This document shows, piece after piece, positions 10,652 to 25,994 of a DNA stretch of 64,000 bases. The DNA is taken from assembly GCF_028769735.1 (NCBI RefSeq), contig NC_088169.1, forward strand, positions 39,966,729 through 40,030,728. The letters run 5' to 3'. Positions within the stretch are counted from its first letter, which is position 1; each line of letters starts with the position of its first letter. Below the pieces are notes generated by a model that was given only the letters and a program-made list of their open reading frames with translations, was not told where the DNA came from and did no database searches. Position numbers and translations under genes: made by a program. The DNA is from Zonotrichia leucophrys gambelii. Its lineage: Eukaryota > Chordata > Aves > Passeriformes > Passerellidae.

Positions 10652-13600
10652 CTGGAAAAGAGAGAATATGAACTTCCTGAGACACCTTAGGAAATTGTAG
10701 TTGCCCTGTCTTGCTCTTTACAAACACATCTGTTTGCCAAGAAACATCATCTCCCTCAGAAATCCTGAAGAAGTTTTAGGAGACAAGCTCACCGAGACAG
10801 GGCAAGTGCATTTAAAGAAATGTGAAGGGCAGCAAGCTCTCCAAAGGGGAGGCAAAAAGAGAGAGAAAAAGAAGCCCAGGGTGCAGCTGGCCTGTTTCAG
10901 CCTCCCTAGCTGGCAAACACCGAGGGCCAAGAGCAGTGAGGCCGTGTGTGCCAGCTGGGGAGAGGGGCTGGCAGACCCCACACTGGCGGCAGCTCTGTTC
11001 CCCACCTCTGGCATCACCATCCAGCATCCAGCAGGGCTGTGCCACAGGGCCAGTGGGAAGCTGCCTGCAGAGAGAGGAAAAGCCAGAAGTTTCCTTTGTC
11101 AGCAACCAGCAGTGGGTGTTTGTGGGGATGGAGGGAAGTTTTCTGGACTCGGGGGTTTGCTGAGGTTGTGCTGCTGCTGCTGCTGCACCTCTCCATCAGT
11201 GCTAAAGACAGGCTGGGCCTGTGCTGAGAGCCAGGGACTGGGATGAAAGCTGAAATAACTAAATGGGTGGCACAGTAATATTGCCCAAATCTCCTCTGGA
11301 GCCAAGGTAAAGCCCACCTGAGCACCACACACAGGGAATTTCCCCAAATGGATGCAGAGCTACTCTGTGTGCCTCAGCGGTGGCGATCTGAGAGTCAGGA
11401 CAGGTTTCAAAAGTCACTTTGTATTCCTAAGGATTTTTTGTTGGTACCATGGTGACAAGTTTAAAACAATTAACTACGAATCATAGTTAAATCTTAAACA
11501 GAAGACATATACTTTAAATAGTGCCAAACCAGACTTGTTCCCTTAGATGCTTTAATCCCCACTGAGGTAGGATTTGGAAGATAAAACACTGCATTAAGAC
11601 ATGCTGAAGTTCAACAGACAAAAAAAAAAAAAATCTTATTTGCAATTCTAACAGTATTTTGGCACATTAAAAAACCCCTAAAAACCAAACCCAAAAATCC
11701 AAGTGCAAAGGTGCAATCCCTTCCCTGAAGAACTCAGAGCTGAGCCCCAGCAGTGCATGGGGTGGCTCTGAGAAGCACTGCACACCCTTTGAATGTCCTG
11801 CTGCAATCCGTACGGGATCACAGGCTGGCCTTGGGTTTGACAGTGAGCCAGGCTAACCAGGAGCAGCACATGTGTCTGTGCATGAGCAGTGCATGAGAGA
11901 AATGCACAGAACAAACCTTTTTCTAGTTTTCATTTGAGGCTTGATAATTATTAAATAGAGGACTCCAGCAAGTAAAGTGAAAACAAAACCCATTTACAAA
12001 AATATTTAGGAAATGTGTTGCTCCAGTGGCATATCTAGCTAAACTGAAGCAGCATTAATTCAATACTAAATCATGTTCTGGAATAATTAAGATAAAAATC
12101 CACCTTAAACAGTAATCTAACACAAATCAATATTCTTGCGTATAAGAGCAGGCTGCATTAAAGCCATTGAAAACATAATAGTAAAACCAATTATTTTATT
12201 CAAAGTAGATTTTCCTACTATAATTTGCAATATTTAATGTAGGTTTGGAGAATGGTAGTGACAGATACTCAAGGGTTGGTGCTTCAACCATCATTTTTTT
12301 TGTGTACTGAGCAAACAAGCAATCCTACTGTACCCCAACACCAACATCAATATTATTGTATTTCTACTATTAATAATATATCACTTCTAATTATAGTTAC
12401 ATCTCTGTAGTTTCCAGTTATACTTTTAAAACTTTAAAGAAAATGCAGTCTCAAATGATTAAATTTATTAATGGTTGTGAAAAAAATAGGAACTAAGTAA
12501 ACACTTTATGACATAGAACTTATTTGAAATAATTCAGGTCTATGCAGCGATCACAAACTGCAAGGTAGATTTTTTAACTGTAAAAAAAGTATCCTTTACC
12601 TGTCCTTTTTTTTTTTCTGTAGGCATCAGTAATGCCTATTCAGTAACAGCTAATTCAGTGACAAAATAAGAGTAGAGCTAATTCAGTAACAGCTATTGCT
12701 TAGAGAAGAAATTTGCATGTGGGATGACAGTCATATGTAGAAACATGTTGAATCATCTTTCAACAAAATCATCTTTCCTAGTTCTGTAAAAGGCTGATTT
12801 AGGAGTACAGCTATCCTAAGTACCTGCAATGGTTTGCAGAAAGAGATGGGTGCCTAGCATTGTCAGTTCTGATCTCTGGTGGTCCAAACCATGGCTGGGA
12901 GGGTCTCAACCCTGCCACTGACTGGATACAGAATGATCTAAAGTCAGATACCCCTGCAGGTACCTAAGCTGTACCATGATGAATCTTGGCAGAATGTCTT
13001 TATACAGCAAGAGTTAATTGAACAGCAAGCTTGTCCTCTCTTCATTAAAGTAGTATGTTTAAAAGGAAAACAGGCTAATGGTGTGTACATGGACACACAA
13101 ACACTGAACCACGTGAGAAACACAGCACATTTCCTGCTTGTCAGTGTGCAGCTGTACTGCGGGTTGCTAGGAATTTGAATTCTTGAAGGAAAAAATGCCT
13201 TTTTTTTTTTCCCCTAACAGCAAAGGGTAACATGAATTTGGCTTCTCTGCCTGCTCACTCTGAGGCTTATTTTCCCCCTGCTAATTTGCAGTGTTGAGCT
13301 AAAGTCCAGAAAAAGAAACTAATTTTAATGCCATTGAATATACCCTATTCACTGACTCTCTTTGCACCCACAGGTTTCAACAGATAGGAAATACCAGTAA
13401 TTACAGCTTTGTCCCCATGCTCTCTTTTCCAATTCTGCTAGACGAAATTTGCCTCTAGCATTCTTTTGATTTTCTCTCACATGAATATAAAGAAAACAAG
13501 ACTTTCTATAAACACCGTTTGCTTTGATAGCATTAATCTGGGGATTAATTTAGCCATAGATCTAAATTTTGTTTTTGGCTAATTTTCTCAACAATCTCAC

Positions 13601-16600
13601 ACTTCCAGTCTGTACCTAGATTTCCAATAGTTCTGCTATGGGACTAAGGGCCTGCTTCTAAGGAAGCTTGCAGCATGAACAGGAGCAATGGCAGGTGGGT
13701 AAAGCAGGGCTGGGATTTGCTTCCATCATATTTGGTGGCTGTGGTTCTTACTCACCATGCAATCATATAAATCATTCAGAGGGAGCCTTTTCAGAAACAT
13801 GTAAAGTGACCGTGCCATCAGACTAATCAAATGTGTCATACCTGCCTTGGGAAGAGAGAGGCCTTCCAGGTAGAGGCTGATGGAGAAGTGGGGAGGAGGA
13901 GCATGCAGGCGGCAGAGCTGCAGATGATGGGCACAGCTTCTGGGTGGCAATATCTGGATGCAAATGCCTCAGCTGGGATGAGAGGTGGGGGAATGGAGGA
14001 CAACTGTGGCACTCACCAGACAGCAGTCTGGAAGTGTAGCCCTACTGAGGAATGGGCAGATCCACGGGCCAAAGACAGATTGGTGTGCCCCTGTTTAAAG
14101 TGGCACAGCACAGATTCTGCTGTGCCTATTGAGTGCCATCCTCCATGCAGCCACACAGAGAATGTGCAGAAGGCAAAGCCCTGTGAGAAATAGGGTGACT
14201 TTGGTCTGCAGTGTTTGGGAGCTGTAAGGGCACTTTGGCTGGTTCAACTGCACGGCTGTGAAGGCAGCACAACACAGCAGAAGGGTTTGTAAATACAAAA
14301 TGTCTGTGCTCCCTCAGCCTGATGGCTCTACAGCTCTGGCAGGGCAGACTACCAAGGAGGAATCAAGGCAGAAAGTGAATGGACAGTGTGCCCTGTTTGG
14401 GTCATCATTCAGACTATCTAAAAGTCCTTCCCAACTGATTGACAAGCAAGGAAAGACTCAAGGTTTTTCCTTCTGGCATGAAGTATTATTCACAGTGACA
14501 TTTAATGCTCTATGGGGACAGTCGTAACATTTTTGAAAAATAACAGCAATTTATGCAAGATACAGGCCAGGCTGACAAAGGCCTTAATAGCTCTACTTCA
14601 AATGTCAGTATAACCTGAAGAGCTGTGAGGATGGGAAAAAGAAGATTTAGCAAATACAGAAAACAATTGCAAGTGAATTAAAATTATAGACAGCAGTTAG
14701 TGTTTTTTTTTGTTTTTGTTTTTTTTTCCCCCTCAGAGGTAATGGCAAATTATAATCTTGGAAAAATGGAAATTGACAATGGTCAGCTCCAAGTGATGCA
14801 AGGATCCAGCCTGCAGGCAAGAGAAGCCATAAGGCACATAAGGCATAGCTGACAGAGAACAGTCATTTTCACAGGTCAGGGCATGAAGATACAGGTTTGT
14901 GATATAGGAGGGTAAATCAGTTGTGCAATAAAAATACCAAACGCAACAAATTTCCAGGTGGTTGTGGAGACACTGAAGAGATGCAGAACCTAACTTTGCA
15001 GCACACAAGCCTGTCAGATTTTATGCTTGTAACATACGAACCTCCTCTTAGATAAATGCAGCCACTCCAGCACAGCTCAGATCTGGCAAAGCTCAACATG
15101 TAATTGAGGGCTAGGGCTCTTCTTTGACAACTTAGAATGCAAGCCTGGTCGCATGCTGCCATGAATCTTGAAGATGGCTCTTGTTACCTGTATGTCATCT
15201 TGTTATCTATATGTCATCTTTAAAGATTTCCTTTATTTATAAGAAATGACATGTATCAAGTCACAGAAAGAGTCTCTCTTGGTCTGTCATTTGCCATGGC
15301 AAAAGATGAGCACATTATTGCAATGTTTCCTAGAACATGAAGACCTCCTCTTTTTGTGTGTGTCCTTCCTGTATTCGGGAACATTTACTTTGTGGAACTT
15401 TTGGGAGTGGTTAAGAGCTTGGGAAATCTGTAAAACCACTTCATAACCAGAGTAATAGTGGTTTCTAGTGGCAAGAAGGTTTTTACCTTTCTAGAAGTTA
15501 AATGGACAGGATTCAGGGTCCATTATTTCAGTGTTGTCTAGGGATCAGTATTCTCTGGTGGAACCAGGAGAGGGGAAGAAATGATACAGGTGCTAGTGTT
15601 TACCATGGGTGTAATGGAATGGTGTTAAATATGGAAATGTGTTGACTTTGCACAGGGGATGGACAGAAGGGCAAGTGAGGTACCCTTGTGTTTTTCCATA
15701 AGATCAGGGAATGTAAAGTTTTATACTTCTTCATCTGTACTGAAACCTTTTTTATGATACACAATGTTACACGAGGTTTTACTCTCACCATACTGTATTA
15801 CTTTATGTACTGTTGGATTAAGGAGAGAAATAAGCAGAGTAAAACTATCATGATACAGAACATTCAAGGCACCTCTTAGTAATGTGACACAATTATCTCT
15901 GAGTTGCGTATGGAAGTACTTGAGTTAATTAAAGTCAAACAATAATTGTTCTGGGACATGTGGGACAGTGATGAGACGAGCTAGTCCCCTTTGGCTGGCA
16001 ATACAGAAGAATTAGATGTACTCCTGCACCTGCCAATGCTTGCAGCCTTTTCCTCAGCATTTGCTCTATCTGTGGTTACCTGTGCCTCTAACCACATCCA
16101 TCCCAATGACTGCAATGAGCTCACTAAGGGGGTTACTGCAGGCTCTCAGTTCTTAGACCACTGTAATCTATTAATCACCCGCATTGGTACTGAATATGAA
16201 GATTGTATGCTAAAGTATGTACAAAAATAAGAAAGTATGTAAATTCTGAAGTACCAAATAACTCCTGTAAATTCCAAAAAGTCAGCTGGCTCCCTGTCTG
16301 TTGGCAGATGGGACTCCAAGCACAAGCATTGGTTTTGACATCTCTGTGCTCTCTTTTTGGAACACTGCTGTGGTTCCACTCAATCATTGTCCAGCCTTTG
16401 CTGATAAACCTGTGATTTGATGCCTTGATCGCATCATACATGTAGCCAACAACTTTAACTCCCATGTGACAGTTGCCAAGATTTTCTCAAATATATTTAT
16501 ATAGGTTACATTAATATCGTGGCTTGTCCACAGCAGAAAAACCCCTAATTGTCCTGCATGAGATGAAAGAACACAACTAATTGTGCTAAGTTAATTTGGA

Positions 16601-19600
16601 ATTTAACTAATAGTACTTGGTTAATTTGTTGTGTGTGTCCATAGACGGGCTGTCCTAGGTCACTGTGTAGAGACAGCTAACTCTTCCAAAGCAGCTTACT
16701 CTGGGAATCTAGTCAGGGTACTCAGATGGCAGGCTTGAAGGGGCTAGGGAGTTCTGGGAGTAGGCAAGGCTTTGGCATGGGGGACACTCTGGGTAGTTAG
16801 GCCAGTGAAAAAAAGGAAAAGCAAGACAAGATAATGTCCCAGGAAACAGCAATATGGACAAGAAATCACCTGCTGCTGAACTTTGAATTAAGTATGGGTC
16901 TAAAATAGGGATTATGCGATGGTTATGAAATTGCCCAAAACCCCTCTTCCACTACTCAGGGGACTACTGACTGTATGACATCTCACAAGTGAGGGGAGGT
17001 CCTTGGACAGAACTCTGCTGTTGCACAGCTAGAAACAGTGCCCCACTGGGGGCTGGGGCATTGGGTTTTTTCCAACTACTTTTCTCAACACTTTTACAAT
17101 ACTTCCCTTTGCAGACCACATCCCTGCAGAGTGTGTGGCAGTCTGGTTATCCCCTTGTCCTACTGGGCTGTTTTTGGAGGGGATGTGCACCTAGGACACG
17201 GGGGAAATGGGTGTAAAGGAACCAACAAACCAGCCACCCTTCTCTCCTCCAGCCCCTTGATCATTAGGAGATGTCGTGAGTCAGAGAGAGCTCCCTCACT
17301 GCTCTGGCAGCACGGGCCAGAGGCTGGTGTGAATACAGCCTTTGTGTAAATCAGTAATTATGTAAGTGCCCTTCCAGCCCCGGTGACCTGTGTCGGCACT
17401 CGCGGGCAGCGCCAGGCTAAATGGAAATGGGCAGAAGGGCTGATGCCAGCTGGCCAGGGCAAACCTTGTGTACCCCCTAACCCATACAGACAAATGGCTT
17501 CAAGTCCACAGACACAGGAAATCTTTGATCCACAGTTATCTGAGACACTAATTCTTCCCATGGTAGTTCAGTGTCTCACCCACTTCTGAAACACAAAGGT
17601 CTAGCTATGACTTTTTGGAGACACCAAAGGAATAAATGCACTAAAATCTGCTTGAGTCTGAGAACATTGCCTCTAATCCTGTAAAATATTAGCTGTTATA
17701 AGGCAATAAGAGTTTTGTGTTCTGCAAGCAGGGCAGATTTGGTCTTCCGAGGAGGGAAGGGAGCAGGTGGATGGCAAAGGCTCCCCCTAAAAAGCATGGC
17801 ATTCATGAAGATAATTCCCCTGGGATTAATGAAAACACACGTTGTTTGAGTGACTCCCTGCAGAGGAAATTTGGAAGTCTTTGCTTTGGGGCTTAAAAAG
17901 AACGCTTGGATTTGCTTACAGGTAATGAACAAAGGAGAAGAGGAGCCTGGTCACAGCAAATGGCATTGGGTCTGTGCCTGGGGGAGGAGTGATTATCCTC
18001 AGTACAAAGGAATGATTTCTCTTGAAACAGAAGGTTGAGACCATATTTTTGGGGAAGTCAAGAGCTAACAGCTGTGATGGTGCTGAATGCAGGTTTAATT
18101 AATTTTTTTTTTCTTCTGCAAGTTGTAGCCAAAGAGCTGTCATAAAGAGCTGGGTCATGATTCTACCTTCTCATAATGAACTTCCAAAGGTTAGTGAGCT
18201 GCTAGGAGGTGTTCAGTGAAATCTGGGTCAACTGAGAGTATGTTCCAGGCTGTGACAAGATAATGCCTCTCTCTCTTCTCTGCTCAGGCCTGTCCTGCCT
18301 TCAGAGCAGGCTCACACACAACTCTGGCTGTCTTGAAGGGTCTTTGCAGTAGGTAGGAATGCCCAAGTAACCAGGGCAGTCACATATGACAAACTGCAGA
18401 CTTCACAGGCAGTGAGCTGTATGGACAAAGCTTTTTGGGCCACATATTTCCGTAGCTTCTTCCCATGGACCTTTTCACATTCACCCCTTTTCTGTAAAAA
18501 CATTATGGGTGGAAAAACACTTGTACACAAAATCTCTGGGGAAAAAAGTGATCCTTGAAAAGGTTTGTCAAAGATATCTTCTTGGCAAGAGGAGATGCTC
18601 AGTGGGTCTCTGATCTGTTGAAGCGTGCATAGAGAGGGAATTCTGCAAAGTATCATCACCATTAAGTTTCTGTAACCTTTTTGCTGATATGTAGAAAACA
18701 TTAGAAATCACTACCTTTTGTTTCTTTTTGCCAGTGTAATCTTCCACAGGAGTAGAAGTAGTCAGTGAGTTCAGAGGATAAATCAGTTTGTAAAGCCAGA
18801 AGCAGGCCTGTTTGTTTGAGATAGGCTTCTGCCTCTAGGAGCAGATGGAAGGACACAAAAGGTCAAGAAAGAAAGAGCAACAACCACATGAAATAGAGAT
18901 TGATTTTTGCCTCAAATAACTCCTGAGCAGCAGTGCAAGAACTCTGACAGAAGAAACCCTTTCTAAAGCTCAACAGGTAGAAAGGACTTTGTGATCCTTC
19001 AAGTCCACAGTGGGGCAGGAAAGATGAAGAACAAGGACCTACAAGGTCCTTCATTTCTTCTCCACCTGGCAGTACTGCTTCCAGCCCATATATAAGGGTT
19101 TTGCCCTGCTGGGTGAGCCAGACAAGCTGTTTTTCCATCTTACAGTCCCCCAAGCTCCCTGAACCACCAGGGACAGCCCTTTCAGCTGGGGTGGGCCTGG
19201 GGATGCTGCTTGGTCCAGCGCCAGAAACTCCTCAGGCCACCAAAGTCTCTCCCTCTGCCTGAGCAAAAAATCTATTTAACATCCCTGAATGAAAGGCAGA
19301 TAGGAGGGTTTTTTATTGCTGTCTTTGCATTTTCTTTAGTTACCTTCTTATTGTGGTTGCTGCCTTCCTGTGTGCTTCTCTAGAGGAGGAAGGAAAAAAA
19401 CTAAAGAAGCGGAGGAAAGTTCTAGAAATCAGGAATACCCTCCACTGGGTTTCATTCTCTGTCTCATACTGTATTGGGAACGGAAGAATCCTAGAGAGCA
19501 CACTTGCTGCTGCCAAGCAAATCTTTATTTTATAGCACAAAAGCAGCTTCCTGGACAAACAGCCTATCCAACCATGCATTTTTTCTCCCTAGTGAGCATC

Positions 19601-22600
19601 ATGGTTATTATATGGAAAAGTAAAAAGGAACAGATATTAAGACTTAAGCATCCTTAGATGACCTTCATTTAGTAATTTCAAATTAACCTGAGGTTTATAG
19701 TCATGGAAGCAATTTGTTAAATATAAACTAGAAAATGCAATCTGAAAGTAAATGACTACAGGGCACAGAGACAGCATTTGATACTGAAGGGAAAGGTAGC
19801 TGTAAAATACAATGGAGTTGAGGAAAATAATAATAGTGAGGCTTGTTCTGCCAACAAGCATGGAATTGCCCATATTTTTGTATTCTGTGTTTTTTCTAAT
19901 TTCAGATTCATTTTCTGAATAGGATTGAACAGCCATTTTTTACTGTGATTCTCTATTTCAACCAACAGAGCTTCTGCAGACAGCCACTCCAGGTCCCTGG
20001 AAAAGCTGGCTAGCACAGAGAGGAGTGAAAAGACAGCAAGACTGCTGCTACTTAAATTAACTGAAACAATATTTTGGCCGTACAGGCTTCTGAATTCCCT
20101 CAGTAAGGCTTAAAAAGAGCCATCTGGTCAGAGCATTACCTCTCTAGTTAGAGCCTGCTTTGGAAATTGAAATGAGGCTCATGAGCACTCGTTAATGCTT
20201 TTTAAACAGGGACTTTGGAGGTGGGTAGCTGCCTTGGTGTGTTGCTTGGTGCAGAGCAGGTTTTGGCATGATGGTGGGCAGGTGTCTGCAGTGTTGGGCG
20301 CCTTCCCACTCCATGCTCATAGCAAAGCAGTGCCTGCACCGGGAATGTGCCGACACAGCACGGCTCTTCCAAAAGCAGCTCACCCTGCATTTGCCTCCCC
20401 GAGCCGACAAGGATGGGGGCTCATGCCTTGCTGAGGAGGAGCCCAGGGAGCTGCCATCCTCTGCAGGGCCTGTGTCCCCCGGGACAGGAGCAGCTGCCCC
20501 CTCCAGGGCCACCTCCGGGTGGAAAGGCCATGGAGGGGCACGGATCCATCCTGCTCCCGGCTCATGGCAAAACTTCTCCCCGCGGGAAACAGCAACGTGC
20601 CATCCGAGTCCTTCTCCCTCTGTGTTTTGGACACAGGTCTTAATGAGTGGAGGAAAACAGATTAAGAGCCACTGAATGCCTGCTGGGGAGTGGAAAGGGC
20701 GGAAGCTGGCAAGAAAATGGTTTTGTATGAGTTTCTGCCCTGCTTAGAAGCTTTTGCAGCCCCGTCTAGTAAAATCTGTCTCCTTTTCTCCCCACCTGGC
20801 ATAACTCCCTCAGGACTGATTGCACCAATGTAGGAACCAGTATAGCACAAGCAATTAGCTAATACATCCCCTTCTGCTCTATTATAGAGGTTCAAAATCC
20901 ACCCCTGATGGATCTTTCTAAGAGAAAAGCCTTCAACCATGACACAAAACACATTTATAAAGCATTTTTCAAATACTAAATGTGCATAGGGAAATTTTGA
21001 GTACTAATATGAGCTCTCTTGATCTCAGTTTTGACATTAAAATTTAATTTGGCCACTTTTTAAAAAGACAAACAACATAACCATGGTCCATGCTTAAATT
21101 CCACTAGCACTCTTCATCTTTGCATAAGATGCACCTGAGCCTAGACTTCTTAAGGCTGGTGTTCCTTAAAGGTGGCAATTTATCACAAATTCCTGAATCC
21201 CCCACTCTGCAGTGAAAGGAACACACATTGTCTAGATAACATAAGGGACAGCACACGCCCTGTGCTCTCAGGGGGAGGGCTGACAGTGCTGCAGCCCTGC
21301 ACACACACAGAGGTACCCTGGGCTACCACTGCCGCCCTGGGATGGGATCCAGCTTGGTTGGTGGCACCTCAAAACTCAGCAATCTGTCCTGGGCAGTGGC
21401 AGTGGGGGCCTGGGCCGCTCCCTCACTCCCAGCTCTACATAAAGCTCTGAGATATAATGCCCTGTAAGGTGCAATATAATCCCTGGGGACTGATGGGGTT
21501 TGATACAGCCCCACACCAGAGGGATGCTCCTGTGCATCCCTTCCAAGAGGCATCCCTTGGACATGGTCCCACTTTCCTAGCAACCACGGGCTGGATTGAG
21601 AAAGGGTGGATCCTACTTGGCTGGGGAGCCCTCCTGGGGTCCATGACACAGCCAGGAGGGGGAAGAAGGTCGGGGCAGACCTCCCTGTAAGGCGGTGGGA
21701 GCTGGAGCTGGCCGAAGCACGAGGGCGCATCGTCTCTAAGATACAGTGGCTTGGGGTAGCTTTTCCTAAACAAAGAGCATTATAAGAGAGCCACTGCTGG
21801 AAATTTCCATTCCTTTGTTGGGTTGATGCTGTGTAAATAAATGCATTCCTAAGATTTTTCATAATCCTGGAAAGGGCCGTAAATGAAACTGTATAGTTTG
21901 CCAAATCACTGGAGTTCATATATATTATTCCTCAGCTGCTGGGAACATGATATACAATGGCACAGAATATAATGCAAGAAACATATGCTAAAGGTCTTCT
22001 TAGAAGCACTCTGTGCATTTGTATGTGGCATACACAAATATTTATTTTGATTTGCTCTATGGGATTTAAATATTCAACCCCTATTACAACTTGGATTTGT
22101 GATATACTTACCTTAACTCTAAATAATCCTTACCTGACAGGTGACCTTAGCAGCAGCATTCAGTTATTCCCTAGTTTAATATGAGTGAGTGCTTTGAAAG
22201 CATTTGTAAATTAGTATGTGAGATAAATGTGTAATCAACCCTTTACTTTGTTCTTCTGCTTTTTCTTATATTTGAATTTCATTTAAAAGTAAGGTAATTT
22301 GGGAAGACTCAATTCCAATAATGATATTGTGCCTGATGTATTTCCACGTTGAATGGCTTAAAATGCATTTTCAACGTCTTACATTTTTGTCATATATAAA
22401 CACTAACTACTTATAGAAGAGATGCAGTCCTGTATCCAATGTACTGGTAATGTTAATTCTGGAGTTACCTAAATAGTAAAGACTGTTATGTCCTCATTGT
22501 TAGAAATCAGATCTTTTCCTTAAAATAGGCTAATAACTTCTCCCACTAACTCTACTCCCTCAGATTCAGTTTATCTGCATTCATAAGATCACTTCCCTGT

Positions 22601-25600
22601 TTAATGTAATACAAATGCTTTAGAAATTTCTAACAGAAACAGTCCTTTAGACTACTGGAATTATGTTTATCACCCTTGTTTTTTATTTTTGAGCACACTG
22701 ACATCTATCTTATACTTTCTAAAAGCTACACCTGCTTTTTTTAGGATGAATATTCTAATTTTGAAAATAATATTCCCTAGTAATGCAGTTCTACTGGAAA
22801 AATATTGAAATGACGTGGAAATAACACTTTTCTTTTTAAGCACATTTCAGTTTTAGATCTCAAAGTTTTAGACAAAAGAGAACACTTAATAAACAATTGA
22901 ATAAAATACAAAATGAACTTTTTCAACATTTGTTTCTACTTGTCCAAAATACAACATTACCATTTATTTCCCGGACATGCCATTTTTAAGTTGGATTAGA
23001 AATGTAAAAAACAGCCCCACAAACAAAACAACCTAGAAACCAAACAAAGCAACCCCTCAAACAGGACTATCTCCATAAGGCAAGGCCAAATACTCCTTGC
23101 TAGCTGGTTTAGGTCTCTAATTTCCTTCTGTTTGGACACTGCCACAGCATCTCTAATTCCACAGTGCTCATCTGAGATCCCAATTTTTCCTGACCTCAGT
23201 ACTCACATTTGGGGGCTACTATGTCAAAGCTTTTCAGCGTCCAGGATGAAGGAGCCTGGTTCAGCCTTCTTTCAAAAGAAGATTATTATGGTAATTGTAG
23301 GTCTCAAATCAGAATAGATTATAAAAGCTTATTACTGTATTTTAATGTAAAATATTGCTAACTAAAGGCATCAAACTTTAAACCACATTAATAGCAAACT
23401 ATGATCCCAGAGACTGCAGACCAGTAACTTATCTACCACACAAACAGCTGCACAAATCCCTCACATTTATTTTTTCCAGGCTTTCAACTTTGATTAATAA
23501 CATGGTAAAACCATGCAAGTCTCAACCATATTAACCACAGCTATATTTTTAGTCCTACTGACATGAACACTTTAATATAATAAAAGGGAAAGGAAAACAG
23601 AAGAGGTGTTTCATTAGGACACGAGGATTACTGAAACCGCTGTGTGGAGCATTTGCCAGGAGGTGGTAGGGGAAGAGTTATTACTCACATTTTAGCATGT
23701 CGTTAGGATGTGGAGAGAGAGGATCCCTCTGTGAGATATGTTTGCTTTGGAAAAAAAATTAAGTAATCAGACTGTCCAAGCCCCTCTTACTGACACAGTC
23801 ATAACAGCAAATTAGAAACTCAGTTAATGAGTTTCCAGCATTACATCGAAAGCTATTTTTCCAATTTTGTTATAAAATTCAGTAATACGACAGTGCTATG
23901 AGATCCAGAAGTTCACATATTAACCTGCCAGTCCTTTTTTATTGGTAGATGGCTACGTGCAAAAAATATATGAAGCATGCAACCTGGTTGGTTAAAAAAA
24001 TAGCCTGCACCACAAACTCTCAGCAAATTTGATCTTGCAGCTGATTACAGAAGCTTATAATATATTTTAAAAGCATTAATGAAGAGGAAAAAAATTCCCA
24101 AAACCCAAATAAATCCCCCCACCCCGAATGGCTGTTATAAACAAAAAACCTCAGCATTATGTCAGTAAAATAGCAGTTTCAAAATAGATTCAAAGACTAA
24201 TGCTTGCCTAACATTAAATTATTCAATATTTAACATTTTTGGCTTAATGATTGTATGATACTGGGACTAGAGTTAAATTTGGTCCAGTCTCCTAGTCGAC
24301 AGCTCATATGACAGAGGTGTTCCTTAGATGAGTTTCTGATGCTAAATTCCACTGAATGAATAGTATTAAGCACATAATAAAAAATATTTGGCTGAGTAAG
24401 TCGCTTGACTTTTTTTCTTGCTGCATGTACCTGCCTACACATTTGCACCAGCAGTATGTTTGTAATGATGCCTTTTGTGAGGGAGCCAAGCCCTGTAAAT
24501 CGGAATAATGGGCAAAACCAGTCACGTATATTTTTATTTCTATATTGCTTGCATGAAGAGAGCTACATTCCAAAATTGAGGTGGAGAGAACAAAGAGATC
24601 CAGGCACACAGCATCCTAATAGGGACCCTGAAATCAGTGCTCTGGACAGCACCCAAAGAGCATAGTCATGGTTGTGCTGGAAACAGCCAGGGACCACAAA
24701 GGGGATGCAATAGCCCAGCAAGGAGAAGGGCAGAGCAATAGCAAATACCTCGTCACACTTTAACTCTGAGAAGAAAGCATAATATCTGTTTTGACCTTTG
24801 CAGCATTTTTAATGCACGACATCCATAGTATCAGAAATGCAGGGGAACAGGGAAGGCAGACATCCCATTTTTTTCTAACCTGCTAGAAAGTGTAAAAAAT
24901 GTGCAGAAAGCATTTATATGGCACCAGTGAAATGAGACCCTATGCACAGTCTTATAGGTGAACTTCTCGACCAGAGGGATTTGTCTCCTACTTGAATGCC
25001 ACACAAGCAAGTGTGAACCATTCTCACTCATCTGCACTCCCCATTCTGACATTGGGACTTTCCTTTTTAACTAGCCCAGGCTTGGCTAAGACTAAGATAA
25101 ACATGTTTGGCTGCAACTTTTTTTTTTTTTTCTTTCAAAAAGAGGCAAACTGGATTATAGCAAATAACCTTTAAGATAATTAACTGACAATGCCGCAACT
25201 AGCATAAAATCTTCCTTCAGGCGACCCCTAATTTAAGTATTACTGGCACAAAGTGGAGACAGATTGTGCATCACCACCGCAATATTTACATAGCAGAAAC
25301 CCACAGAGCAGGAAACGTGAGACTCAATGATGCACTAAATTAGGAACAATCATATTCTAGTGTTAATTTGCTTTCTCCTCTATCCAAAATCCAGGTCCAG
25401 CAATTGGTACAAATGCACATAAAACATTCCCATTTTTAATGATTAAGAACCACAATCTGCAAGCAGTTTCACTCAAAAGTACATACAATTACTACTGGGC
25501 ATGTTTGAGGGATCAAACCCCCAAAAGTGAAACAGGTCTACCAACTCAGAGATTTTTTTTTAGAAACCAAGGCTTCCTAATGCATTTATTTCTTTCCATA

Positions 25601-25994
25601 AATGATGTCTGTGCAAGCAGTTTGAGTCCTCTGCGAGCTACCTGACTTTCTGTTGCAAATATTTTCCTCTGACAGTAACACAGTGATTATGCAGCATAAT
25701 GAAGAAACAATTTTAATTCTGATGCTGTAGATACTTGCAGGTATTCAAAAGGCTGCATAAGCAAAGAATTAAAATTAAAATGGGGAGGAAGGAAAAGATA
25801 GCCATTCTATTTCTAAATATACTGGGAAGTGATACATTTATAATATCCACTATCCAGAGACAGATTTCACAAGAAATACTCTCAGTTACAGCACTTCGTA
25901 AGATAAAAGCAAAGAGCAATCACTGACCTTTCTAACAGAATCTTAAATATTATTCAAATTTTGTTCCATAATGGCATATTAGCAAAATATTTAC
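10652..25994 (-). other. CLYBL: CLYBL last intron (about 15.3 kb)
   Basis: Bounded by AAG/GTAAAT and TTTTCCAG/GGA. No other exon or RNA gene was recognised inside it. It is mostly AT-rich, with a more GC-rich patch at about 20.2-21.7 kb that holds a 198-codon ATG-started frame on the minus strand (21323-21919) of no recognisable family. There is a 19-bp tandem duplication at 15181-15218 and a small imperfect repeat around 12637-12698 (units containing AGCTAATTCAGT). Several T or A homopolymers are present. Confidence 0.9.

Noticed and set aside
10371..10700. 109-codon plus-strand open frame
   Set aside because: It is the antisense of the CLYBL terminal exon and its flanks. The minus strand matches CLYBL residue by residue, the plus strand matches nothing.
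10701..11246. 181-codon plus-strand frame next to the terminal exon
   Set aside because: It has a run of Cys from a CTG repeat and several overlapping open frames on both strands. No family similarity was seen.
15991..16465. Overlapping frames on both strands suggesting a decayed transposase
   Set aside because: No catalytic motif or terminal inverted repeat could be seen, so the idea is unsupported.
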